In this document: piece after piece, positions 53,339-61,712 of the stretch
Layout: each line of letters opens with the position of its first letter
Position numbering within the stretch: position 1 is the first letter of the stretch
Assembly: GCA_000720375.1 (NCBI GenBank)
Contig: JOAA01000003.1
Location: forward strand, 248,001 to 312,000
DNA: 64,000 nt
From: Rhodococcus rhodnii
GTDB taxonomy: Bacteria; Actinomycetota; Actinomycetes; Mycobacteriales; Pseudonocardiaceae
Direction of reading: 5' to 3'
Notes under the pieces: generated by a model
The model's input: the letters and a program-made list of their open reading frames with translations, nothing else
Database searches by the model: none
Told to the model about the DNA's origin: nothing
Made by a program: the position numbers and the translations under genes

Positions 53339-53980
53339 TCATAGCTCGTCGACCTTGACGATGCCGTCCTGGATGGCGCGGGCCACGAGCGCGGCCTTGG
53401 TCGGCGCTTCCCTGCCGACGTTGGCGTACTTCACGCGGACCCGGTCGAGGTATCCGTTGACGGTGCTGACGGTGAGGTTCAGTTTCTGCGCCACCATCTC
53501 TTTGGACTCGCAGTGGAACCACTCGAGCAGCACGTCGATCTGCCGTTGGGTCAGCTTCGGCCGGTTGGCCCTCGTGTCGGTGCCCAGCGCGCCCGACAAG
53601 GCCGGCGGCGTGTACGGGGTGTTGCTCGCCGCGGCATGGATCGCGGCGACAAGGTGGTCCTCCCCCTCGGCCTTGGTGAGGTACGTGAAGGCCCCGATGT
53701 CCAGGCAGGTCAACGCGGTCTCCCGGTCTTCCCGCATGGTGTAGACGACCACCTGGCGCCCAGCGTCGACCAGTCGCTTGAGGTCGCCGTACGCCGGGCC
53801 GGTGATGTCCAGCTGCAAGTCGAGGACGACCACGTCGGCCCGGTCACCCGGGTCCAGCCACACCACCGACACGCTGGATCCGGAATCCAGCACCTCGATC
53901 GGCGGGTCGGCGGCCTGGCACCAGGCCTTGACCCCCGCGATCACAGCGGGGTGGTCGTCAACCACGACGATGCTCGTCAT
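53339..53980 (-). CDS. NarL/LuxR-family response regulator
   Basis: A 213-residue regulator: SIVVVDDHPAVIAGVKAWCQ, phospho-acceptor Asp in ADVVVLDLQLDITGPAYGDL, Lys in AFTYLTKAEGEDHL, and a LuxR HTH (LTQRQIDVLLEWFHCESKEM; LNLTVSTVNGYLDRVRVKYA). ATG at 53980 overlaps the kinase-like gene stop by four bases, so the three proteins upstream and this regulator are co-translated. Likely partner is the kinase at 55079-56227. Confidence 0.9.
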   Translation of the reverse strand: MTSIVVVDDHPAVIAGVKAWCQAADPPIEVLDSGSSVSVVWLDPGDRADVVVLDLQLDITGPAYGDLKRLVDAGRQVVVYTMREDRETALTCLDIGAFTYLTKAEGEDHLVAAIHAAASNTPYTPPALSGALGTDTRANRPKLTQRQIDVLLEWFHCESKEMVAQKLNLTVSTVNGYLDRVRVKYANVGREAPTKAALVARAIQDGIVKVDEL

Positions 53981-55092
53981 CCGCGGCCCCTCCAGGTCGC
54001 CTGCACCCACAACCGGTCCCCCGCCGTCACGGTCGAAGTGGTGATCTCATCGTTGTCCACGATCGGAACGGCGTAAGGCACTGAATCGGCCACCACGCTC
54101 ACGGTGACCTGCTCTCCCGCACCGACGACCGTGAGCCGGACGTCGCCACGCGCCGTGGCCAGTACTGCGACAGCGGGCTCGGTGAGCAGCCGGCGCATCT
54201 CGACGGGCACCGGCGGCCGCTCGCCCCGCTCGGAGAACCGTACCGACACCCCATTTCGCTCGGCCAGGCCGACGCACGCCATCAGTTCGTCCACCAACGG
54301 ATCGGGGCTGACGGTGGCCTCGCCGAAGAGCCTGCGCATGCGCGCCGCCTCGATCGCGCACGTCCGCCGGACGGATTCGTCGCCCGGGTCGAGTGTCCCG
54401 GACGCCAGTCCAGCGAGCACGGGCGCGGTGGTCTCCGCGAGCGCCGCGTACCGGTCCTTACGGTCCTCGTGGAGTTGATCCGCGACAGCCTCAGCGGTCC
54501 GCATCTGTTCTTCCTCGCGCGCCACCTTGGCCACCGACATGGCCACCCGGCGCAACGCGTTGGCGAACAAAATGACCGCCACCTGGAACGCCGCCGACAC
54601 CACCGTCGTGTTGACGGCACCGGCGAACGTGATGTCGGCCGGGCCGTCAAAAATGGCCAGCCCGAACGCAGGCAAGTAGTGAGCCGCAAGCAATCCCGCG
54701 AACAACCAGACGGATTGGCCCATCGAAAGCAGCACCAGTGGCCACCCGACGACGCCGTCGGACCAGTGCGCGAGCCCCAGCCGGCCACTCGGGGCGACGG
54801 TCAGCGTGGCGGCCAGCGAGGTCGCCAGCACGATCACGATCAACCACCAACGCCAGCGCCGCACGATCCGGTCGAAGGCCGCGATCACCGAAACCACCGT
54901 CAGCAGGACCACCACAAGGACCTGGACCTCGACCGGCCGGTAGGAATCCCAATGGTTGAGCAGCTTCGGCAACGACAGGCCATAAATGACGGCCAGGCTG
55001 ATCCCGGCCGAGCTCCACCGCAGGCCCCGCATGTACTTCGTGGCCACGTCCTCAGCGTGGCCGGGAGCGTCGTAGGCCTCAGGCGAGTGCAT
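53977..55092 (-). CDS. Kinase-like membrane protein lacking recognisable catalytic motifs
   Basis: A 371-residue membrane protein with about six helices (ISLAVIYGLSLPKLL; VLVVVLLTVVSVIAAF; WWLIVIVLATSLAATLTVAP; GWPLVLLSMGQSVWLFAGLL). The cytoplasmic part (KDRYAALAETTAPVLAGLAS; AIEAARMRRLFGEATVSPDP; VPVEMRRLLTEPAVAVLATA) follows the layout of a NarL-type kinase, but the phospho-His is absent and neither the DxGxG nor the G2 motif of the ATPase is seen, so it is probably a pseudokinase. It sits between an active kinase and a regulator and overlaps both. ATG 55092 overlaps the kinase stop by 14 bases. Confidence 0.72.
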   Translation of the reverse strand: MHSPEAYDAPGHAEDVATKYMRGLRWSSAGISLAVIYGLSLPKLLNHWDSYRPVEVQVLVVVLLTVVSVIAAFDRIVRRWRWWLIVIVLATSLAATLTVAPSGRLGLAHWSDGVVGWPLVLLSMGQSVWLFAGLLAAHYLPAFGLAIFDGPADITFAGAVNTTVVSAAFQVAVILFANALRRVAMSVAKVAREEEQMRTAEAVADQLHEDRKDRYAALAETTAPVLAGLASGTLDPGDESVRRTCAIEAARMRRLFGEATVSPDPLVDELMACVGLAERNGVSVRFSERGERPPVPVEMRRLLTEPAVAVLATARGDVRLTVVGAGEQVTVSVVADSVPYAVPIVDNDEITTSTVTAGDRLWVQATWRGRG

Positions 55093-56227
55093 CGGGCCAC
55101 TCCAGCATGACCTCGGTGCCACGGCCCGGGGCGCTCGTGACGACGGCCTGGCCGCCCAGCCGAGCCATCCGCTCGACCAGCGAACCTGTCACGCCGTAAC
55201 CATGGCCCGAAATCTCGGCCAGGTCGAAACCCTTGCCCCGGTCGCGAATCCAGACCTGCACCACACCAGCAGCCGTCCGCACGACCGAGACCTCGGCGAC
55301 GTCCACACCGGCATGCCGCACGACATTGGTCAACGCTTCGCGGGCGCCCCGGCACAGCGCGACAGCCACCACGGCGGGCAGCGTCACCGACTCCTGCAGA
55401 TGCCATTCGATCCGCACCGGCACGTGCTCGACGACATGGCGCAGCATCGGGACCAGATCAACTTCGCCGTCCGCGGGGTCGGTGTGCCCCTGGATGACCT
55501 CAAGATCGCGGGCGGCCTGCTCGGAGAGCCACGTCTCCTGACGGCTCGCCACACCAGCACCGACCATGAGCAACGTCGCCGACGCCGTGTCATGCAAGGC
55601 CGCGAGGTACTCACGTTCGTCAGTCCGCCGCGCGGTCGCGACGGCGGATTCACGCCGGACCTGCTCACCCCGTTCGAACTCGCGGTCCGCGGCCCGTCCA
55701 CCGCGCCGCACCAGGATGTAGAGGCCGCGCGCGAGGACCGCCTCGATGGCCATCCACGATCCGATCGGGACGACCAAAGTCCAGTCCTGCAGCTTCGCGA
55801 GCACCCCGCCGGTGAGGTACGCGGCCAGGATCACCAGCGCGGCCACCGCGCCGACCAGCACGGACGAGTGGAACTGATATGCCACGACGATGATCGAGGT
55901 CGCGACGAGCACCCAGCTCACGGGATCGGCGCGCATCTCCGGCGCGGCCGTCCACACCTGCGCCAGACAGACACCGGTGATGACCAGCAGATCGGCCACG
56001 AGCAGCCAAGATGCCTGGCGCCGGAGCATGCGAACGGCGAAGAACACGTTCCACGCGTTGAAAGCCAGGACGACCAGGGTGGCGAGCAGAAAGTCCCGTG
56101 GTGTGGTGGTGGCCCACGAGACCAGGCTGCAGAGCGCCGCGACGACAGCACGGATGACCACGGCGTAGAACAGGCCGAGGCGGTTGAGTTCCCGTTCTGC
56201 CGGACCGGTCATGGGCGGCGGTTCCAT
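55079..56227 (-). CDS. NarL-type sensor histidine kinase
   Basis: A 382-residue membrane kinase with five or six helices (FYAVVIRAVVAALCSLVSWA; LLATLVVLAFNAWNVFFAV; LLVADLLVITGVCLAQV; WVLVATSIIVVAYQFHSSVLV). HisKA_3 His is in YLAALHDTASATLLMVGAG, the N-box in GAREALTNVVRHAGVD, and WIRDRGKGFD and GHGYGVTGSLVERM complete the ATPase. The N-terminal region may bind a ligand within the membrane. The start is ATG at 56227; an in-frame ATG at 56212 is an alternative. First gene of the minus-strand signal cluster. Confidence 0.88.
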   Translation of the reverse strand: MEPPPMTGPAERELNRLGLFYAVVIRAVVAALCSLVSWATTTPRDFLLATLVVLAFNAWNVFFAVRMLRRQASWLLVADLLVITGVCLAQVWTAAPEMRADPVSWVLVATSIIVVAYQFHSSVLVGAVAALVILAAYLTGGVLAKLQDWTLVVPIGSWMAIEAVLARGLYILVRRGGRAADREFERGEQVRRESAVATARRTDEREYLAALHDTASATLLMVGAGVASRQETWLSEQAARDLEVIQGHTDPADGEVDLVPMLRHVVEHVPVRIEWHLQESVTLPAVVAVALCRGAREALTNVVRHAGVDVAEVSVVRTAAGVVQVWIRDRGKGFDLAEISGHGYGVTGSLVERMARLGGQAVVTSAPGRGTEVMLEWPDALA

Positions 56228-56414
56228 CTGAGCGGCGGCCGACCACCAGCGGCAGGCTGGTCCCTCATGCGCGCCTCTCTCACCCGCTCATCCTAGTGGT
56301 GAGTTAGTCACCACGACCGCGACGACACCGCCAACGTCAGGCAACCTTTTGCCCCGAAATCCGCGCCCGACCAGGCCGACCGTACACCGCATACACCTAA
56401 CAGAGATCTATCAC

Positions 56415-56436
56415 TTCTACCAATCACATGGTAGAA
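56415..56436. promoter_or_regulatory. Palindromic operator before the DeoR-family gene
   Basis: TTCTACC (56415-56421) and GGTAGAA (56430-56436) are exact reverse complements eight bases apart, just seven bases before the DeoR-type start at 56444. A repressor bound here would block its own transcription, so it is a likely autoregulatory site. The same motif is not seen elsewhere in the neighbouring intergenic sequences. Confidence 0.55.
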
Positions 56437-56443
56437 AGTCGTC

Positions 56444-57214
56444 ATGGCCGTCGCCGATCGACTCGACCTCACATTGCGCCTGGTGCGTAACGCCGAACGG
56501 ATCTCGCTGAACGAACTGGCCGACCGGCTGGGCGTGTCCCTGATGACCGTGCGCCGCGACCTTGACGAACTCCAAGCCAAAGGCCTGGTGCAAAGAGTGC
56601 GCGGCGGCGCGGTCGCCCTCGCCGCGCCCGCGGAGGAAGCCGGATTCGCCGCCCGCGAACCATGGCAAGCGGCGATCAAACACCGGATCGGCGCGGCGGC
56701 CGCCGAACTGATCGAGCCCGGCCAGACGATCCTGCTCGACGCCGGGACGACCACGGCGGCCCTTGCGAGCAGCCTCGTCGCCCGCGCGCCGCTGACAGTC
56801 GCCGTCCTCAGCCTCCAGGCGGCTCAACGCCTCGCCGACCAGCCCGGCATCCGGCTGCTGGTCATCGGCGGCGAGTCACGTCCCGGCGAACGCAGCCTCG
56901 TCGGCCACCTCACCCTGCGGATGCTGGAAGAGCTGTGGTTCGACACCTTCGTGATGTCCATCGGCGCGGTGCACCGTGAACTCGGATGGTCGGAATTCTC
57001 GATGGAAGACGCGACCGTGAAACAGCACGCGCGCTGCCGCGCCAACAAGACGATCGTGGTGGCTGATTCGACCAAGCTCGGCGTACGCGCCTTCGCCCGC
57101 GTGGCCGGAATCGGAGACGTCGACACATTCGTGACCGACGATCCCGGGCCTGGCGCCGCCATGGAGACCCTGACCGACATCCGCGACGCCGGCGTCGACG
57201 TCGTACTGGCCTGA
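56444..57214 (+). CDS. DeoR/GlpR family sugar-phosphate regulator
   Basis: A 256-residue repressor. The N-terminal HTH is RISLNELADRLGVSLMTVRR followed by DLDELQAKGLVQRVRGGAVA, then a DeoRC sensor domain with ILLDAGTTTAALASSLVARA, VIGGESRPGERSLVGHL and ADSTKLGVRAFARVAGI. The sensor domain binds a sugar phosphate. Usually it controls an adjacent sugar gene set; here the only close gene is the DUF4406 protein, 11 bases downstream. GTG/ATG ambiguity is nil: ATG 56444. Confidence 0.9.
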   Translation: MAVADRLDLTLRLVRNAERISLNELADRLGVSLMTVRRDLDELQAKGLVQRVRGGAVALAAPAEEAGFAAREPWQAAIKHRIGAAAAELIEPGQTILLDAGTTTAALASSLVARAPLTVAVLSLQAAQRLADQPGIRLLVIGGESRPGERSLVGHLTLRMLEELWFDTFVMSIGAVHRELGWSEFSMEDATVKQHARCRANKTIVVADSTKLGVRAFARVAGIGDVDTFVTDDPGPGAAMETLTDIRDAGVDVVLA

Positions 57215-57224
57215 AGGAGCAGCC

Positions 57225-57581
57225 ATGTCCCTGATGATCCTGGTCGCCGGACCGTACCGGTCAGGAACCGGAGACGACCCCGCCAAGCTCGCGGCCAACG
57301 TCGACGCGATGAACCAAGCCGCCCTGCACGTATTCCGCGCCGGACACCTGCCAGTCACCGGCGAGGCCCTCGCCCTGCCATTGATCCAGCTCGCCGGATC
57401 GACCCGGGTCGGCGACGCCGAATTCGACGAGATCTTCCACCCGATAGCCCGGCAACTGCTGTCCCGATGCGACGCCGTCCTGCGGATAGGCGGGCCGTCG
57501 GCCGGTGCCGACGAGATGGTCGAACAGGCCCGTGCCGAGGGCAAGCAGATCTTTACCAGCCTCGAAGAATTCCCGGCCTGA
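57225..57581 (+). CDS. DUF4406-like protein (nucleoside deoxyribosyltransferase fold)
   Basis: A 118-residue protein. The opening ILVAGPYRSGTGDDPAKLAA is the GxYR nucleotide-binding region of DUF4406, a family related to nucleoside 2-deoxyribosyltransferases and DNPH1-type glycosidases; it ends QLLSRCDAVLRIGGPSAGAD, with a possible catalytic Asp. It could hydrolyse or transfer nucleosides or sugar nucleotides. It starts 11 bases after the DeoR gene and is probably its regulatory target. Confidence 0.8.
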   Translation: MSLMILVAGPYRSGTGDDPAKLAANVDAMNQAALHVFRAGHLPVTGEALALPLIQLAGSTRVGDAEFDEIFHPIARQLLSRCDAVLRIGGPSAGADEMVEQARAEGKQIFTSLEEFPA

Positions 57582-57635
57582 TGCGCCTGATGCAACCGAA
57601 CGGCCGGAGGGCGCAGGGTCTACGTAGCGGATTCC

Positions 57636-57650
57636 GTAGTGCCACGGATA
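57636..57650 (+). promoter_or_regulatory. Shared motif GTAGTGCCACGGATA, copy 1
   Basis: GTAGTGCCACGGATA ends 34 bases before the SnoaL-like start at 57685. An almost identical copy (GTGGTGCCACGGATA) ends 33 bases before the next gene start at 58236. The core CGT-R-GTG-CCACG is an imperfect palindrome. The equal distances argue for one regulator or sigma factor acting on both genes; possibly the motif covers a -35/-10 region. Confidence 0.6.
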
Positions 57651-57684
57651 CCCCGAATGGCCGACTCGGAGCAGGATTTCGGGT

Positions 57685-58170
57685 ATGAGCGATCGGTCTG
57701 CGCCCAACTCGCGGTACAAGAACCACGTCCTCGCGCTCAACCACGCCTTCAACACCGGCGATCTGGCGGGCGTGGATGACCTGCTGACGCCCGATTTCGC
57801 CGAGCGGGACATGCCGCCAGGCCCGGAGGGGTACAAGGCGGCGGTCCGGCAGTTGCGCGCGGCGCTGGCCAACGCCCGGTCCGAAGTGCTCGGCCTGGTC
57901 GCCGAAGGGTCCACAGTGGTGCTGCGGGTCCGGCTCACCGGCGTACACGTAGGCGAGATAGTCGGGGTGGCGCCCACAAGGCGCAAGGTCGACGTCGAGC
58001 AGATCCACTTCTACGAAGGCCGTGACGGCAGGCTGGCGACCCATCACTACATCCGGGACGACCTGGCATTGCTGGATCAACTGGGTGTGCGGTCGGACGT
58101 GTCGGCGACGATGTACCTGCGGCCGGGCCGGCAGACCAAACACGGGTACATGGCTCGCTTCGCCGGGTGA
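57685..58170 (+). CDS. SnoaL-like ester cyclase / NTF2-fold protein
   Basis: A 161-residue NTF2-fold protein. YKNHVLALNHAFNTGDLAGV and LLTPDFAERDMPPGPEGYKA match the SnoaL-like ester cyclase group, and EQIHFYEGRDGRLATHHYIR closes the barrel. The fold is used for intramolecular aldol cyclisation in polyketides, but most actinobacterial members are of unknown function. ATG 57685 begins MSDRSAPN. A shared motif precedes it and the next gene. Confidence 0.85.
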   Translation: MSDRSAPNSRYKNHVLALNHAFNTGDLAGVDDLLTPDFAERDMPPGPEGYKAAVRQLRAALANARSEVLGLVAEGSTVVLRVRLTGVHVGEIVGVAPTRRKVDVEQIHFYEGRDGRLATHHYIRDDLALLDQLGVRSDVSATMYLRPGRQTKHGYMARFAG

Positions 58171-58187
58171 CGCACCGCCGAGATTAC

Positions 58188-58202
58188 GTGGTGCCACGGA
58201 TA
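58188..58202 (+). promoter_or_regulatory. Shared motif GTGGTGCCACGGATA, copy 2
   Basis: GTGGTGCCACGGATA ends 33 bases before the start of the PEP-utilising gene at 58236 and differs from copy 1 (57636-57650) at one base. CGTGG-TG-CCACG is an inverted repeat. The copy lies partly over the end of the SnoaL-like region's trailing sequence, in an intergenic gap of 65 bases, so this gene has its own promoter despite being closely spaced. Confidence 0.6.
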
Positions 58203-58235
58203 GCGTACGTGGGCCGCAATAGCCACGATTCGGCC

Positions 58236-59888
58236 ATGGAGAACAAACGGGGGCTGGTCGACGACGTGCCCGTCGAGCAGGTGCCGATAGAAGTACGAGT
58301 GCCACCGGGATTCTGGCAGCGCGAGGAAGCGCACATGCCGATGCCGCTCACCCCCATGACCGAATCGGTGATGACGGTCGATCGCGCCTTCAAGCAGGCC
58401 TGCGCCGAGCACGGCCTGCTTGTCGAGCCACACCTGACATCGATCGGAGGCTGGCACTACCTCTCCATGCAGCCGGTAGCCGGGAAACCGGACGCCCCAC
58501 CCCCACCCGGCTGGCTGATGCCGTTGCTGCTGCGCCTGTCGCCCACGAGCCGCGAACGAATGCGTCGTTCCAAAGAGGCCACCCGCACCCACTTCGCGGA
58601 TGACCTGGTCGACCGCTGGACCACCAAGTGGCAGCCCGAGTTCGAACGCCGAATCGCCGAACTGCGTGACGCGCCCCTTACGACCATGAACGTGAACCAG
58701 CTCGTCGCCCACTTCGCCGCGACCCGCAAACTGGCGGACGACGGCACGCTCACCCATTTCCGAGTCAACATCGCAAACTGGCTGGCCCTCGCGGACCTGG
58801 CCACCGCATGCCGTGACCTGCTTGGCTGGCAACAAACCGACATCGACAACCTGCTGGCGGGCCTGTCCCCCAGAACAAGCGAACCCGCCAGGAAACTTGC
58901 CGCCCTCGCCGGAAAGAGCGAAAACGCCCCGGAATTCAAGGAATACGCGCGCCTCTACGGCTGCCGGTCGCTCACCATCGAACTCTCGAACCCGACCATA
59001 GCGGAACTCCCAGGCCTGGCCTGGCGCCTCCTGCAAGACCAGATCGCCCGCGGATTCAACCCGACAACCAGCGCGGACGAACTGTCCCGCAAACGCACCG
59101 AAGCCGCCGCCGAAGCCCGCAGTTCCTTGCGTGGCCGGGAACTCGCCTGGTTCGAGCATGCACTCGCACGCGCCACCAAGGCCTACCCAGTACGCGAGGA
59201 CAACGTCTTCTTCACCATCGACGGTCCCAACGCATTGCTCAGGTACGCGGCTTTGGAAGCCGGACGACGCCTGGCACACAACGGCCAGATCGACACCCAG
59301 ACCGACGTGTTCTTCCTCAAAGCCGACGAAGCACTCGCCGCACTCCAAAGCAGTTCCGGCATGCAAACACTCGTCGTCCTGCGCAAAGGAGAACGCGAGT
59401 GGACCATCGCCAACCCCGGACCACCCAGCTACGGCCAAGACCACGGCCAACCGGACACGCGGTGGCTGCGCTCAGACCTACGCAAGAGCACAGACGCGAT
59501 CCTCTGGGCCGCCGAACGCGTGCTGGCACTGAAACTCAGCAACCGAACCGCCGCCGAACCAAAACCCGCCACGCTGACCGGCATTTCCGGCTCCGCCGGC
59601 CGCTACCGCGGCACAGTCCAGGTGATCAACTCGGAGGACGAGTTCGACAAGCTCAAAGCCGGTGACGTCCTCGTCTGCCCAACAACCCGCCCATCATGGT
59701 CGATACTGTTCCCATCCGCCGGAGCGATCGTCACCGACGCAGGCGGCCCGCTGTCCCACCCGGCCATCATCGCCCGCGAGTACCGCATCCCAGCGGTAGT
59801 CGCCACCGGGTTCGCGACCACCACCCTGCGCGACGGCCAAGTGGTCACAGTGGACGGTGCACGGGGAGTCGTGGAGGTCGAGGCGTGA
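58236..59888 (+). CDS. PEP-utilising phosphohistidine-domain protein without ATP-grasp domain
   Basis: A 550-residue protein similar to the C-terminal two-thirds of rifampin phosphotransferase. A helical region (ENVFFTIDGPNALLRYAALE-like NVFFTIDGPNALLRYAALEA; DVFFLKADEALAALQ) precedes the swivelling phosphohistidine domain: AGDVLVCPTTRPSWSILFPS, then TDAGGPLSHPAIIAREYRIP (His at LSHP) and GQVVTVDGARGVVEV. The N-terminal ATP-grasp domain that should phosphorylate this His is missing; instead the first 200 residues are unlike it. It may work with a separate ATP-binding protein or use another donor. It overlaps the methyltransferase gene by GTGA. ATG 58236 is used; an in-frame ATG at 58167 would pass through copy 2 of the motif. 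Confidence 0.82.
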   Translation: MENKRGLVDDVPVEQVPIEVRVPPGFWQREEAHMPMPLTPMTESVMTVDRAFKQACAEHGLLVEPHLTSIGGWHYLSMQPVAGKPDAPPPPGWLMPLLLRLSPTSRERMRRSKEATRTHFADDLVDRWTTKWQPEFERRIAELRDAPLTTMNVNQLVAHFAATRKLADDGTLTHFRVNIANWLALADLATACRDLLGWQQTDIDNLLAGLSPRTSEPARKLAALAGKSENAPEFKEYARLYGCRSLTIELSNPTIAELPGLAWRLLQDQIARGFNPTTSADELSRKRTEAAAEARSSLRGRELAWFEHALARATKAYPVREDNVFFTIDGPNALLRYAALEAGRRLAHNGQIDTQTDVFFLKADEALAALQSSSGMQTLVVLRKGEREWTIANPGPPSYGQDHGQPDTRWLRSDLRKSTDAILWAAERVLALKLSNRTAAEPKPATLTGISGSAGRYRGTVQVINSEDEFDKLKAGDVLVCPTTRPSWSILFPSAGAIVTDAGGPLSHPAIIAREYRIPAVVATGFATTTLRDGQVVTVDGARGVVEVEA

Positions 59889-60838
59889 GCACGCCATACC
59901 TCAACCTCACCAACGCAGCAGGCAAGGTCGCTGCGTTCTCCACCGCCGTCCGTCTGGGCCTGCTCGACCGCATCGACCGCGAACCCGCCGACCCAGCCGA
60001 ACTAGCCCGCACCTGCGGCGCCACCGAACGCGGTGTCCGCGTCGTGCTCGCCGCACTCGCCGAAGGCGGCTTCGTCGAACGACTTGCCGACGGCCGCTAC
60101 CGCCCAGTGTTGACCGGCCTAGCCGCTCTGCATCCCCTAATCCCCTTGTGGGACCACCTTCCTGACGCCGTGAGAACCGGCATCCCCGTCTACGACGCGA
60201 ACTCCGCGTCACCAGGCAGTGCGATCTACCCCCGAACCATGGCGTTTCTCGCCGGCCTCTGGGGCGATGCGGTCGATCACGCCATCACCACACTTCCAGC
60301 AGCGACACGGATCTTGGACGTCGGCGCCGGCGCGGAACCATGGACGATCTCGTACTGCCGCAAACATCCGGAAAGCCACATCACCGCCCTCGACCTGCCG
60401 GAGGTACTGCCCTCAACCCGCCGTGCGGTATCGCGCGCGGGTCTCATCGACCGCTACTCGTTCCTCGCTGGCGACGTCCACACCGCACCGCTCGAACCAT
60501 GCACCTACGACCTGATCATCGTGGCTCAAGTCTGCAGTCTGTTCGACCGCTCAGACGGATCCGCCCTGATCAAGCGACTCGCTCCAGCACTGGCCGCAGG
60601 AGGTGTCCTGGCAATCATCGACGTTCTCGCCGGCGCACCTGGCGCAGCGATGCAAGAGCTATCGCTGTACCTACGCACGCAGGCAGGTGCCGTCCACCAA
60701 CCAGACGCCTACCACGAATGGCTTGCTAACGCGGGACTCACGGAGATAACCAGCACGGATCTTCCGACCAAGCTGGCAATCGCCGTGCTGACCGGCCGCA
60801 AACCCCGCCAGTCCGCTTCCGTGCACGACAACCGATGA
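59885..60838 (+). CDS. SAM-dependent O-methyltransferase
   Basis: A 317-residue class I methyltransferase. An N-terminal winged-helix dimerisation domain (AAFSTAVRLGLLDRIDREPA; GATERGVRVVLAALAEGGFV) is followed by the SAM motif ATRILDVGAGAEPWTISYCR, then HITALDLPEVLPSTRRAVSR and DLIIVAQVCSLFDRSDGSAL. This is the layout of small-molecule O-methyltransferases of natural-product pathways. GTG at 59885 overlaps the PEP-utilising gene stop; earlier starts lie inside that gene. It is the last gene of the group with a shared promoter motif. Confidence 0.9.
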   Translation: MSTPYLNLTNAAGKVAAFSTAVRLGLLDRIDREPADPAELARTCGATERGVRVVLAALAEGGFVERLADGRYRPVLTGLAALHPLIPLWDHLPDAVRTGIPVYDANSASPGSAIYPRTMAFLAGLWGDAVDHAITTLPAATRILDVGAGAEPWTISYCRKHPESHITALDLPEVLPSTRRAVSRAGLIDRYSFLAGDVHTAPLEPCTYDLIIVAQVCSLFDRSDGSALIKRLAPALAAGGVLAIIDVLAGAPGAAMQELSLYLRTQAGAVHQPDAYHEWLANAGLTEITSTDLPTKLAIAVLTGRKPRQSASVHDNR

Positions 60839-61055
60839 AGCCCGGAGGTACAGCACCAGTGTCGCCAATCGCGAAACTCAGACGGACAGTCTCAGGCTCT
60901 GGAGCGCGACCGGGAAAGTTTCCCGGCCGGTCTAGGTGCGTGGTCCCTATTGTCTGGGGGTCCGCAAGCGAGACGATCCGAGAATGCAGGCCGTGTCAGC
61001 CCGCCACACGCTGGGTGTGGAACGGAGTCCCGCCGAAGCCGACGGAGACGACGCG

Positions 61056-61712
61056 ATGACATCGCTGCCACCGGAGAAAGAACTGACGGTGGTCCTCGCG
61101 GACGACCACCCAGTCGTTCGAGGCGGATTGATGGCATTGCTTTCCTCCGTCGAAGGGATCACGGTTGTCGCCGAGGCGACCAACGGCCGTGAGGCCGTCG
61201 AAGAAACGGTGAAGCACCGGCCGGATGTGTTGCTTGTCGACCTCCAAATGCCTGACTTGAACGGAATCGCGGCCACCCGTGAGGTCCTGAAAGCCGCACC
61301 CGACGTGGCGGTGCTGGTCCTCACGATGTTCCACGACGACGAGTCGGTTGTCTCGGCGATGCGCGCGGGCGCACGGGGCTACATCCTCAAAGGCGCGGGC
61401 CAGGAGGACATCGTCCGCGCTGTGCGTGGCGTCGCGGCGGGTGAGGCGATTTTCGGTCAGAACGTGGCGCACCGAGTCCTGGATCTTCTCGCCACACCAC
61501 GGACAGCCGAACCGTTCCCTGACTTGACCGCCCGCGAGCGTGAAGTGCTCGACTTGGTGGCGGCGGGGCTCGGCAACGCCGTGATCGCCCGGCAACTGCA
61601 CTTGGCGCCGAAGACTGTCAGCAATCACATCTCAGCGATCTTCGCCAAGCTGAGGGTCGTGGATCGAGCCGCGGCGATCGTGCGGGCACGGGAAGCGGGC
61701 CTTGGCCGCTAG
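61056..61712 (+). CDS. NarL/LuxR-family response regulator
   Basis: A 218-residue orphan regulator: TVVLADDHPVVRGGLMALLS, phospho-acceptor Asp in DVLLVDLQMPDLNG, Lys in GYILKGAGQEDI, and the LuxR HTH LTAREREVLDLVAAGLGNAV followed by IARQLHLAPKTVSNHISAIF. The ATG at 61056 follows GGAGACGACGCG; a longer frame to 60936 lacks coding character. No kinase is adjacent; it could be served by one of the kinases at 52-56 kb or act alone. Convergent with the second DUF222 gene. Confidence 0.9.
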   Translation: MTSLPPEKELTVVLADDHPVVRGGLMALLSSVEGITVVAEATNGREAVEETVKHRPDVLLVDLQMPDLNGIAATREVLKAAPDVAVLVLTMFHDDESVVSAMRAGARGYILKGAGQEDIVRAVRGVAAGEAIFGQNVAHRVLDLLATPRTAEPFPDLTAREREVLDLVAAGLGNAVIARQLHLAPKTVSNHISAIFAKLRVVDRAAAIVRAREAGLGR

